From Deltaproteobacteria bacterium (GTDB lineage Bacteria; Desulfobacterota; Deferrimicrobia; Deferrimicrobiales; Deferrimicrobiaceae): 22,150 nt of DNA. Where the stretch lies: positions 1 to 22,150 of the forward strand of contig PQAK01000112.1 in assembly GCA_003105225.1 (NCBI GenBank), in the 5' to 3' direction. Positions 1 through 7,783 of the stretch are shown here, piece by piece; within the stretch, counting starts at the first letter, position 1; the number at the start of each line of letters is the position of its first letter. Both the position numbers and the translations under genes were made by a program. The notes beneath the pieces were generated by a model. It did not search any database, was not told where the DNA came from, and worked only from the letters and a program-made list of their open reading frames with translations.

Positions 1-69
1 TTCGCGCTGAAGGACCCGGAGATCGGCCCGGGATTGCGCGCTTTCCTGAGGAAGGAGAGGATCCGTTGA
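1..69 (+). CDS. C-terminal end of an unidentified protein (partial)
   Basis: Frame 1 is open from the window edge to a TGA at 67-69 and encodes 22 residues ending in a basic tail (FLRKERIR). The stop overlaps the TTG start of the next gene (TTGA, 66-69), and the purine-rich ribosome-binding site of that gene (GGAAGGAGAGG, about 50-60) lies inside this frame, so the two are probably translationally coupled. The fragment is too short for me to assign a family. That it is a real gene rests only on the overlap arrangement, which is the same style used by the following genes. Confidence 0.55.
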   Translation, partial: FALKDPEIGPGLRAFLRKERIR

Positions 70-506
70 GCAGGTCCATGAAAAGAAAGCTTGCGCCCGG
101 GGAAGAGGCGCTGCAGGGGGCATACGCGATCGGACGCGTGATGCTGGTGGACATCTCGGGCGAGGCGGCATATAAACCCCCCGCCGACATCCACGAAACC
201 CCGGAGGGGGTGGTGATCCGGCTGGAGATTCCCGGCGTGGCGAAGGACGAGGTGGACGTCCGGGTGAAGGGGTCCCGGATCGAGATCGTCGGGGACAAAC
301 AGCCCGACCCGGCCGGCGACGCCGCCTCCTACCTGTGCCTGGAGCGGGCATTCGGAAAGTTCCACCGGGCATTCGACGTGAGCGGCTCCGTGAACCTCTC
401 CCGGATGACGGCGGTCCTGAAGGGGGGGGTGCTGATCCTGTTCCTTCCGAAGGTCCCGGAACGGCGCGGACTGGAACAGCGGATCCCGATCCACGAGGAA
501 GAGTAA
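66..506 (+). CDS. Small heat-shock protein, Hsp20/alpha-crystallin family
   Basis: A 146-residue protein that fits the ATP-independent holdase chaperones, which bind unfolding proteins in the cytoplasm and keep them refoldable or degradable. The alpha-crystallin domain runs from about residue 38 (YKPPADIHET, then EIPGVAKDEVDV) to the conserved GGVLILFLPK near residue 120. The C-terminus carries an I-x-I motif (IPI) just before the acidic end; in this family that motif docks onto neighbouring subunits to build oligomers. I chose TTG at 66 because AAGGAGAGG ends only about 5 bases upstream; the first ATG (78) would be poorly spaced. It is followed after 23 bases by lon, so holdase and protease are probably co-transcribed. 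Family assignment is secure; the exact paralogue is not. Confidence 0.9.
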   Translation: MSRSMKRKLAPGEEALQGAYAIGRVMLVDISGEAAYKPPADIHETPEGVVIRLEIPGVAKDEVDVRVKGSRIEIVGDKQPDPAGDAASYLCLERAFGKFHRAFDVSGSVNLSRMTAVLKGGVLILFLPKVPERRGLEQRIPIHEEE

Positions 507-529
507 CGACCACAGGGGGAACCGGCGAC

Positions 530-3046
530 ATGGCGGACGACAAGACCAGGCCTGACGATTCGGAGCCCCGGGAGCAGGCCCCCGGGGAAGGGGAACCGGC
601 GGAGACGCCCGATCGGCAGGACGAAGGGGCGCCGAAGGAAACCACCCCGGAAATCCCGTCGGTGCTTCCCCTGCTCCCGGTGCGGGACATCGTCATCTTT
701 CCGTACATGACGCTTCCGCTCTTCGTCGGGCGGGAAGGTTCCATCGCGGCGGTGGAGGAGGCGCTGGCGCACGACCGGCACATCTTCCTGGCCACGCAGA
801 AGGACCCGTCCGTGGAGGAGCCCAAGGTGGAGGAGCTCTACCGGACCGGTACCGTCGCCATGATCATGCGGATGCTCAAGCTCCCCGACGGGCGCCTGAA
901 GATCCTGATCCAGGGCGTGGTGAAGGGGAGGATCCTCGAGTTCCTGGAGTCCCGTCCCGCCGTGCGGGTCCGCATCGACCGGATCGTCGAGCCGCCGCCG
1001 AAGGAAGGGTCGCTCGAGGTGGAGGCGCTCATGCGCGCCTCCCGGGAGAAGATCGAGAAGATCCTGTCGCTGAAGAACATGCCGGTCGAGATCCTGATGG
1101 TCACCGAGAACATCAACAACCCCGGCGTGCTCGCGGACCTCGTGGCGACCAACCTGCGCCTGAAGATCGAGGAGGCCCAGGGGGTGCTCGAGGAGGCGGA
1201 TCCCGTCGCCCGGCTGACGCTGGTGAACAACCTCCTCTCCCGGGAGCTCCAGCTGGCCGAGATGCAGGCGAAGATCCAGAACCAGGCCAAGGAGGAGATG
1301 TCCAAGAGCCAGCGGGAATATTTCCTCCGGGAGCAGATGAAGGCGATCAAGCAGGAGCTGGGCGACATCGACGGGAAGACCGAGGAGGTCGACGACCTGC
1401 GGGAGAAGCTCAAGGCGGCGGGGATGCCCGAGGAGGTGAAGAAGGAGGCCGAGAAGCAGCTCCGCCGCCTGGAGGGGATGCATCCCGACTCGGCCGAGTC
1501 GTCCGTCGTGCGCACCTACCTCGACTGGATGGTGGAGCTCCCCTGGAAGAAGGAGACCAGGGACAACATCCACATCGCCAAGGCGAAGAAGATCCTCGAC
1601 GAGGACCACCACGACCTCGAGAAGGTCAAGGAGCGGATCCTCGAATACCTTGCCGTGCGGAAGCTCAAGGACAAGATGAAGGGGCCGATCCTCTGCTTCG
1701 TCGGGCCCCCGGGCGTGGGGAAGACCTCGCTGGGGAAGTCGATCGCGCGGGCCATGGGGCGGAAGTTCATCCGGATGTCGCTGGGAGGGATCCGGGACGA
1801 GGCCGAGATCCGGGGCCACCGGCGCACGTACGTCGGGGCGCTGCCCGGGAGGATCCTCCAGGGGATGAAGCAGGCGGGGACGAGAAACCCGGTGTTCATG
1901 CTGGACGAGATCGACAAGCTGGGCGCCGATTTCCGGGGAGACCCCTCCGCGGCGCTGCTCGAGGTGCTGGACCCGGAGCAGAACTTCGCCTTCAGCGACA
2001 ACTACCTGAACGTCCCCTTCGACCTTTCGAAGGTCCTGTTCATCGCGACGGCGAACATCATCGACCCGGTCCCGCCGGCCCTCAAGGACCGGATGGAGAT
2101 CATCCACCTCTCGGGGTACACCGACGTCGACAAACTGGCCATCGCCGAGCGGTTCCTCCTGCCCCGGCAGAAGGAGGAGAACGGCGTCAAGGCCGGGCAG
2201 CTCCGCATGACCGGCAAGGCGATCCTTGCGATCATCCACCAGTACACCCGGGAGGCGGGTCTCCGGAACCTGGAGCGCGAGATCTCGCAGATCTGCCGCA
2301 AGGTGGCGCGGAGAATCGCCGAGGGGGAGAAGGGGCCGTTCTCCATCACCCCGAAGAACCTGTCGAAGTACCTGGGGGTGCCGAAGTTCCTTCCCGAGAC
2401 CGAGGGGGAGAAGGACGAGGTGGGGGTGGCCACCGGCCTGGCCTGGACTCCCACCGGCGGGGATATCCTGTTCGTGGAGGTATCGCTCGTCAAGGGGAAG
2501 GGAAACGTCACGATCACCGGGTCCCTGGGCGACGTGATGAAGGAAAGCGCCCAGGCCGCGATCACCTACGTCCGGTCGCGCGCGACCCGCCTCGGTTTGC
2601 CCAGGAATTTCCACTCCGGCCTGGACATCCACATCCACGTCCCCTCGGGCGCGATCCCCAAGGACGGGCCCTCCGCCGGCATCACGATCGCGACCGCCCT
2701 GGTCTCGGCGCTCACCGGCATCCCCGTCCGGCGCGACATCGCGATGACCGGGGAGATCACCCTGCGGGGGCGGGTGCTCCCGATCGGCGGCCTGAAGGAG
2801 AAGGCGCTGGCCGCCCTGCGGGCCGGGATCACCGAGATCATCGTGCCCGACCAGAACCGGAAGGACCTGGAGGAGATCCCGCGGCACGAGGCGCGCCAAT
2901 TCACGTTTTCGTTCGTCAAGAACATGGACGAGGTCGTCGCCAGGGCGTTGCGGAAGAATCCCTTCCGCCGGCCGCCGGCCCGGGAATCCGGGGAGCCGGA
3001 GGCGGTCTTGCGGCGCAAGGCGAAGAGGAATCGGATCCGGCGGTGA
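530..3046 (+). CDS. lon: ATP-dependent Lon protease (LonA type)
   Basis: An 838-residue LonA: a homohexameric cytoplasmic AAA+ serine protease that degrades misfolded and regulatory proteins. Domains in order: acidic, proline/glutamate-rich extension (1-45); LON substrate-binding domain starting at LPLLPVRDIVIFPYM (about 46-60); coiled-coil middle region; AAA+ domain with Walker A GPPGVGKT (392-399) and Walker B VFMLDEID (455-462); and the protease domain with the Ser-Lys dyad, Ser715 in PKDGPSAGI and Lys758 in GGLKEKAL. The spacing of 43 between them equals that of E. coli Lon. The frame is open further upstream (to 335), but that part overlaps hsp20; ATG 530 has CAGGGGGA upstream and fits family length. 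The unusual points are the acidic N-terminal extension and a basic C-terminal tail (RRKAKRNRIRR). The stop overlaps the thiL start (GTGA). Confidence 0.97.
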   Translation: MADDKTRPDDSEPREQAPGEGEPAETPDRQDEGAPKETTPEIPSVLPLLPVRDIVIFPYMTLPLFVGREGSIAAVEEALAHDRHIFLATQKDPSVEEPKVEELYRTGTVAMIMRMLKLPDGRLKILIQGVVKGRILEFLESRPAVRVRIDRIVEPPPKEGSLEVEALMRASREKIEKILSLKNMPVEILMVTENINNPGVLADLVATNLRLKIEEAQGVLEEADPVARLTLVNNLLSRELQLAEMQAKIQNQAKEEMSKSQREYFLREQMKAIKQELGDIDGKTEEVDDLREKLKAAGMPEEVKKEAEKQLRRLEGMHPDSAESSVVRTYLDWMVELPWKKETRDNIHIAKAKKILDEDHHDLEKVKERILEYLAVRKLKDKMKGPILCFVGPPGVGKTSLGKSIARAMGRKFIRMSLGGIRDEAEIRGHRRTYVGALPGRILQGMKQAGTRNPVFMLDEIDKLGADFRGDPSAALLEVLDPEQNFAFSDNYLNVPFDLSKVLFIATANIIDPVPPALKDRMEIIHLSGYTDVDKLAIAERFLLPRQKEENGVKAGQLRMTGKAILAIIHQYTREAGLRNLEREISQICRKVARRIAEGEKGPFSITPKNLSKYLGVPKFLPETEGEKDEVGVATGLAWTPTGGDILFVEVSLVKGKGNVTITGSLGDVMKESAQAAITYVRSRATRLGLPRNFHSGLDIHIHVPSGAIPKDGPSAGITIATALVSALTGIPVRRDIAMTGEITLRGRVLPIGGLKEKALAALRAGITEIIVPDQNRKDLEEIPRHEARQFTFSFVKNMDEVVARALRKNPFRRPPARESGEPEAVLRRKAKRNRIRR

Positions 3047-4092
3047 AGCGCAACGACCCCTCCCCCGGGTGCCTGCGGGACCTGGGCGAGTTCGGGTTCA
3101 TCGAGCACGTGAAGCGCCGGTTCGGCGGGCCCGCCCGGCCCGGCGAGGTCGGCATCGGGGACGACGGCGCGGTCCTGCGCTCCCCCCCGGGGAAAGTGGT
3201 GCTCTCCACCGATCTCCTGGTGGAGGGGACCCATTTCGACCTGCGGTACTTCCTCCCCCAGGAGCTCGGCTGGCGGGCGCTCATGGCCAACCTCTCCGAT
3301 CTCGCGGCGATGGGCGCCTCCCCGGTGTGCTACCTGGTCGCCCTGGCCGCGCCTCCGGATACGCCCCTTCCGTTTCTGGACGGGGTCTTCCGCGGGATGT
3401 CCTCTGCGGCCCGGCTGTCGGGGATCCGGCTGGTGGGCGGGGACACCTGCCGCGGTGAGAAGATCGTCCTGTCCCTGACGGTCATGGGAAAGGTAGCCTC
3501 GCGGAGGGTGGTGCGCAGGACAGGCGCCCGCCCCGGCGACCTCCTCTTCGTCACGGGGGAACCCGGCTGGTCGCGCCTGGGGCTGCGGCTCCTCGCCGGG
3601 GGCCGCCCCCGGGATCCGAAGGGCTGGCGGCGCGAGGCGATGCGCCGGCACCTGTGTCCCGTGGCGCGATGGAGAGAGGGGACGCTGGCGGCGCGGTGCG
3701 GCGCCGTCTCGGCCATGATCGATCTCTCCGACGGGCTCCTGCCGGACCTGTCCCACCTGCTCGAGCGGGGCGGGATGGGGGCCGTCCTGGACGAGAGGGC
3801 GTTCCGGATCTCCGCAAGGTTCCGGAAGGCGGCGTCGGAGCTCCGGGAGGATCCCGTGGCGGCGTTCCTCGCCGGCGGCGAGGACTACGAGCTGCTGATG
3901 TCCGTGCGCCCCCAACGGTACGAGGCGTTCCGGAGGGCCGCGCGCCGATTCCCCGCCGGGGCGTTTCCCATCGGCGTGGTGACGAAGGGGGCGGGGGTCC
4001 GGCTGCGCCGCGCGGACGGTTCGTGGACGGAAGGCGCCGGTCTCCCCGCCGGATTCCGCCATTTCGCCGCCGGGGGAGGGCGGGCCTCCTGA
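3043..4092 (+). CDS. thiL: Thiamine-monophosphate kinase ThiL
   Basis: A 349-residue member of the PurM/ThiL ATP-binding superfamily, predicted to convert thiamine monophosphate plus ATP to thiamine diphosphate, the last step of coenzyme B1 synthesis, in the cytoplasm. Visible signatures: LGEFGFI near residue 14, IGDDGAV (38-44), STDLLVEGTHF (55-65) with metal-binding aspartate, the helix GWRALMANLSDLAAMGA (76-92), GGDT (132-135), DLSDGL (227-232) and GGEDYELL (278-285). Length is slightly above the ~325 residues of E. coli ThiL. The GTG start at 3043 overlaps the lon stop by four bases (GTGA) and the stop overlaps the next ATG (TGATG), so expression is probably coupled. No other thiamine genes are nearby. 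The assignment is confident because all three family signatures are present in order. Confidence 0.94.
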   Translation: MKRNDPSPGCLRDLGEFGFIEHVKRRFGGPARPGEVGIGDDGAVLRSPPGKVVLSTDLLVEGTHFDLRYFLPQELGWRALMANLSDLAAMGASPVCYLVALAAPPDTPLPFLDGVFRGMSSAARLSGIRLVGGDTCRGEKIVLSLTVMGKVASRRVVRRTGARPGDLLFVTGEPGWSRLGLRLLAGGRPRDPKGWRREAMRRHLCPVARWREGTLAARCGAVSAMIDLSDGLLPDLSHLLERGGMGAVLDERAFRISARFRKAASELREDPVAAFLAGGEDYELLMSVRPQRYEAFRRAARRFPAGAFPIGVVTKGAGVRLRRADGSWTEGAGLPAGFRHFAAGGGRAS

Positions 4093-5339
4093 TGGAGATC
4101 GTGCTGATCGTCGCCTGCACGGCCGCCACCGCGTTCATTTCGGCTGCGGAGACGGCGTTTTTCGCATTGCGGCGGGTCGACTTCCTGAAGTGGAAGGAAG
4201 AGGGAAACCGCAGGGGGCGGAGGATCGAGCGGATGCTCTCCACCCCCGGCAAGCTCATCACGACGATCTTCATCGTCAACGAATTCACCAACGTATCGAT
4301 CTCCTCGCTGATCGCGGTGCTCCTCATCCCGATGGTCCCCCGCCACGGGGAGATCCTGTCGCTCGTGGCCGGCACGTTCGTGATCCTCGTCCTCGGGGAC
4401 CTCGTCCCCAAGTGCCTCGCCTGGCCCAGGGCCCGCTCGTTCTCCCTGCTGGCGGCGGGGCCGGTGCGCTTCTTCTCCCGGGTCCTTTCGCCGCTGCGGT
4501 ACCTGGTCGAGAAGGCGGCGGCGGGCATCGTCTTCGTCCTCGGGGGGGGAAGCCTCGCGGAGACATCCGCCGAGCTCACCGAGCGGGAGTTCCGCGCGCT
4601 GGTGGACGTCGGGGAGGAGAGCGGGACGCTCGACGCGGGGGAGAAGGAACTCATCCACAACATCTTCGAGATGACGGACCAGCGGGCGGGAGAAATCATG
4701 ACCCCCCTTGCCGACGTGTTCCTGGTCCCCAGGCCGCTGCCGTACGCCGAGCTCCTCGACCGGTACCACCGGTACCGCCGGTCCCGGATCCCCGTTTACG
4801 AGGGAGAGCGGCAGAACATCGTCGGCGTTCTGTATTTCAAGGACCTGCTCCGGCCGATGGCCGAGGGAACGGACGTTTCATGGGAAACTTTCCTGAAGCC
4901 TCCCTTCGTCATCCCGGCGTCGAAGAAGCTGCCGCTCCTCCTGCGGGAGTTCCAGAAGCGGAAGGTCCATCTGGCCCTGGTGGTCGACGAGTTCGGCGAG
5001 ATCGTCGGCATCGTCACGCTGGAGGACGTCCTCGAGGAGCTGTTCGGCGAGATCCGGGAGGAGCACGACCGGGAAGAGAAGGAGATCGCGCCGCGCCCGG
5101 ACGGATCCTCCCTCGTCCTGGGGAAGACGCCGATCCACCAGTTCAACGAGGCGTTCGGCACCGACCTGCTGGACCAGGAATGGGACACCGTCGCGGGATT
5201 CCTGCTCCACGAGTTCGGCCGCCTTCCCGACAGGGGCGATTCGATCACGGTCGGGCCGTTCCGCTTCACGGTCGAGCGCCTGAAAGGGATCCGCATCGCC
5301 GAGGTGGCCGTGCGCCGGGTCCCCCCGGCGGCGGGCTAG
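4092..5339 (+). CDS. CNNM/CorC-family membrane protein (DUF21-CBS-CorC_HlyC), first copy
   Basis: A 415-residue inner-membrane protein of the HlyC/CorC/CNNM family. An N-terminal DUF21 domain (about 1-150) has hydrophobic segments near 1-18, 55-80, 88-105 and 115-135, the motif SAAETAFFALRR at 17-28, and GDLVPK (102-107), the counterpart of the family's GE-hP-K signature. A CBS pair follows (about 195-325: IMTPLADVFLVP, SRIPVYEG, VVDEFGEIVGIVTLEDVLEELFGEI), then a CorC_HlyC domain (about 333-405). CNNM/CorC proteins are linked to Mg2+ or Co2+ efflux, with CBS domains sensing Mg-ATP; the ion here is not determinable from sequence. The old 'hemolysin' name for this family is misleading. It overlaps thiL by one base and is followed three bases later by a second, divergent copy. 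Confidence 0.9.
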   Translation: MEIVLIVACTAATAFISAAETAFFALRRVDFLKWKEEGNRRGRRIERMLSTPGKLITTIFIVNEFTNVSISSLIAVLLIPMVPRHGEILSLVAGTFVILVLGDLVPKCLAWPRARSFSLLAAGPVRFFSRVLSPLRYLVEKAAAGIVFVLGGGSLAETSAELTEREFRALVDVGEESGTLDAGEKELIHNIFEMTDQRAGEIMTPLADVFLVPRPLPYAELLDRYHRYRRSRIPVYEGERQNIVGVLYFKDLLRPMAEGTDVSWETFLKPPFVIPASKKLPLLLREFQKRKVHLALVVDEFGEIVGIVTLEDVLEELFGEIREEHDREEKEIAPRPDGSSLVLGKTPIHQFNEAFGTDLLDQEWDTVAGFLLHEFGRLPDRGDSITVGPFRFTVERLKGIRIAEVAVRRVPPAAG

Positions 5340-5342
5340 TCC

Positions 5343-6614
5343 ATGGAAACCGTCCTCGCGATCGCGTTCTGCATCCTCATGGAAGGGCTGTTCACCGGGT
5401 CGGAGATGGTCCTGATCTCGGCCAACCGCCACAAGCTCACGGAACGGGCCCGCAGCGGCGAGCGGGGCGCGCGGATCGCGCTGGACCTGCTGTCCCGCCC
5501 GGACCGGACGCTCGCCACGACCCTGACGGGAACGGACCTGTTCGTGGTGTTGAGCACCGTCATCACCGCGTCCTTCCTCCTGCCGAGAGTCGGGGCGCAC
5601 GCGGAATGGGTGACGGTGGGGGTGATCGCCCCCGTCGTGATCCTCTTCGGGGAGATCGTGCCGAAGACCTTCGCAAGGGGTCGCGCCGACGCCCTGGCGG
5701 GGGCGGCGGCGCGGTTCGTGCGGGCCGCGCAGATCGTCCTGTACCCGCTGGTCGCGGCCGTTTCGTTCCTCGGGCGGATCCTGTCGCGCCCGTTCGGGGG
5801 CGTCCCCCCCCTCCACGACGTCGTGACCCGCGAGGAGCTCCGGCTGATCCTCAAGGCGAGCCCCGTCGACACGGACGTGGAGACGCACGAACAGACGATG
5901 GTCCGCCGGGTATTCACCTTCGGCGAAACGAAGGTGGCGGACATCTTCCGTCCCCTCGCCCAGGTCGTGGCGCTCCCGGAAGGGGCGGTCTGCCGCGAAG
6001 CGGGGCTCCTGGCCGCCCGGAGCGGCTACTCCCGCTACCCGGTGTACCGGGAGCGGATCGATCGGGTCGTCGGGTTCCTCCACGTTCTCGACACGGTGGG
6101 CAGCCCCCCGGATGCCCCCATCCTTCCCCTGCTGCGCAAGGCGCTCTTCGTGCCCGAGCTGATGCCGATCGACGAGCTGATGCGGAAGTTCCAGGCGGAG
6201 AAGAGCTCCTTCGCCGTCGTCGTCGACGAGTTCGGCGGCGTGACCGGGATCGTTACGGCGGAAGACGTCGTGGAGGAGGTGGTCGGCGAGATCGAGGATG
6301 AATACGACCGGGGGATGGAATATTATATGAAAATCGCGCCGAACCAGTTCCTTCTGCCCGGGTCGATGGAGATCCGCCGCTTCGAGGAGGAAACGGGCGC
6401 GGTCCTCCCCGAGGGAGAGTATTCGACGGTCGGCGGGATGCTGATCTCCCTGGCCGGGAGAATCCCGGCCACGGGGGAAAGGTTCGCCGTGCCCGGCGCC
6501 GTCTTCACCGTGGCGCGCGCCACCGAGCGCACCGTGAAGGAGATCCGGGTGGTCCTGTCGAAGCGCGAGGAGGCGGGGGGGGGATCCGGGGACAAGCCGG
6601 GGACCGGGCCATGA
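5343..6614 (+). CDS. CNNM/CorC-family membrane protein, second divergent copy
   Basis: A 423-residue protein with the same layout as its upstream neighbour but clearly divergent in sequence: DUF21 domain (about 1-145; hydrophobic segments near 1-18, 62-80, 89-105 and 127-145; GEIVPK at 103-108), CBS pair (about 195-320; YSRYPVYRERIDRVVGFLHV, then VVVDEFGGVTGIVTAEDVVEEVVGEI), and a CorC_HlyC domain (about 328-405). The position that reads IMTPL in the first copy reads IFRPL here, so the usual CBS-1 M-T-P-R-like motif is degraded. Adjacent paired genes of this family are common, and heteromeric assembly is possible, but that is inference. The start ATG lies 3 bases after the previous stop, inside no obvious Shine-Dalgarno; the stop overlaps larC (ATGA). 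Substrate unknown. Confidence 0.9.
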   Translation: METVLAIAFCILMEGLFTGSEMVLISANRHKLTERARSGERGARIALDLLSRPDRTLATTLTGTDLFVVLSTVITASFLLPRVGAHAEWVTVGVIAPVVILFGEIVPKTFARGRADALAGAAARFVRAAQIVLYPLVAAVSFLGRILSRPFGGVPPLHDVVTREELRLILKASPVDTDVETHEQTMVRRVFTFGETKVADIFRPLAQVVALPEGAVCREAGLLAARSGYSRYPVYRERIDRVVGFLHVLDTVGSPPDAPILPLLRKALFVPELMPIDELMRKFQAEKSSFAVVVDEFGGVTGIVTAEDVVEEVVGEIEDEYDRGMEYYMKIAPNQFLLPGSMEIRRFEEETGAVLPEGEYSTVGGMLISLAGRIPATGERFAVPGAVFTVARATERTVKEIRVVLSKREEAGGGSGDKPGTGP

Positions 6615-7783
6615 GCCGGATCCTCTATTTCGACTGCTTCTCCGGGATCGCGGGAGACATGACGTGCGCCGCGCTCCTGTCGCTGACGGGCGCGGGAAAA
6701 GAGCTGCGGCGGGCGCTGCGCGGCGTGCCGGTCGACGGGTATCGGGTGTCGGCGGAAGCCGCCAGCTCCGCGGGAGTGGCCGGGACGCGGTTCCACGTGA
6801 AGCTCTCCTCCCGCAAGATGACGGCCCGCAACCTCCCGGAGATCGTCTCCCTGCTGCGGCGGTCCTCCCTCCCCGGGCGGGCGCGATCCAGGGCCATCGC
6901 CTGCTTCGGCCTGCTGGCGGAGGCCGAAGCCAGGGTCCACGGGACGAAAAAGGACAAGGTGCATTTCCACGAGGTGGGGGCGGTGGACGCCATCGTCGAC
7001 ATCGCATCCGCCTGCTTCCTGTTCGGCCTCGTCGGCGCTTCATCCGCCTATTGCTCGTCCCTGCCCGGGGGGACGGGGGAGGCGTGGTCCTCCCACGGCA
7101 AGCTTCCCGTACCGGGCCCCGCCGCGCTGGACCTCCTCACGGGCGCCCCATGGCGCCTCGGGGAAGGGGACGGGGAAATGGTGACCCCGACGGGGGCGGC
7201 GCTCCTGCGCGCCTTCGAGGTCTCCTTCGAACGTCCGCCGGAGATGGCGGTGAAGGGCGTCGGCGTGGGGCTCGGGCACCGGGAAATCCCCGGGCGGCCG
7301 AACCTTCTCCGGATCGTGGAAGGAGAGACGCCTCCCGGCGCGGGGGGGCGCGACCGGGTGCTGGAAATCGAGGCCAACATCGACGACATGAACCCCCAGC
7401 GGTTCGAGCTGCTGATGGAGCGTTCGTTTGCCGCCGGGGCGCTGGACGTCGCGATCCTTCCCGCGACGATGAAAAAGAACCGCCCCGGATGGGTCTTGCG
7501 GATCCTGTGCCCCGAGGAACGGCTGGAGCTGGTCTCCGCCGCCGTCTTTTCGCTCTCCACGGCGATCGGCCTGCGGTACCACGCCTGCGACCGGCTGAAG
7601 CTTTCGCGCGGCGTGCGGGTCCTTGCGACCCGGTACGGCCGCGTGCGGGTCAAGGAAGCGACCCTGCCCGACGGCTCCGTGCGCGCGGTTCCCGAGTACG
7701 ACGACGTGAAGCGGATCGTGCGCGCCGGTACGGCGACGTTCGAGCAGGTGGCGATGGAGGTTGCGGCGGAATGGCGAAAGTAA
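6611..7783 (+). CDS. larC: LarC-family nickel insertion protein (nickel-pincer cofactor synthesis)
   Basis: A 390-residue protein of the LarC family (formerly DUF111). In Lactobacillus, LarC is a CTP-dependent enzyme that inserts nickel into the pyridinium bisthiocarboxylate mononucleotide to finish the nickel-pincer cofactor of lactate racemase LarA. Family signatures seen: YFDCFSGIAGDMTCAALL at the N-terminus, VHFHEVGAVDAIVDI (117-131), SSHGKLPVPGPA (160-171) and EANIDDMNPQ (254-263). In Lactobacillus the gene is split as larC1/larC2 and joined by programmed frameshifting; here it is a single uninterrupted frame. No larA, larB or larE is in the window, so the cofactor's user is unknown. It overlaps the preceding gene by 4 bases and radA by 13 bases. 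Family is confident; the physiological role is inferred. Confidence 0.9.
   Translation: MSRILYFDCFSGIAGDMTCAALLSLTGAGKELRRALRGVPVDGYRVSAEAASSAGVAGTRFHVKLSSRKMTARNLPEIVSLLRRSSLPGRARSRAIACFGLLAEAEARVHGTKKDKVHFHEVGAVDAIVDIASACFLFGLVGASSAYCSSLPGGTGEAWSSHGKLPVPGPAALDLLTGAPWRLGEGDGEMVTPTGAALLRAFEVSFERPPEMAVKGVGVGLGHREIPGRPNLLRIVEGETPPGAGGRDRVLEIEANIDDMNPQRFELLMERSFAAGALDVAILPATMKKNRPGWVLRILCPEERLELVSAAVFSLSTAIGLRYHACDRLKLSRGVRVLATRYGRVRVKEATLPDGSVRAVPEYDDVKRIVRAGTATFEQVAMEVAAEWRK

Noticed and set aside
329..2899. Long antisense open frame (856 codons) opposite lon, and similar long frames opposite other genes
   Set aside because: In GC-rich DNA the antisense frames of real genes stay open by codon bias; the translation is low-complexity (Leu/Arg/Asp/His-rich) with no motif, while the sense frame has full Lon signatures.
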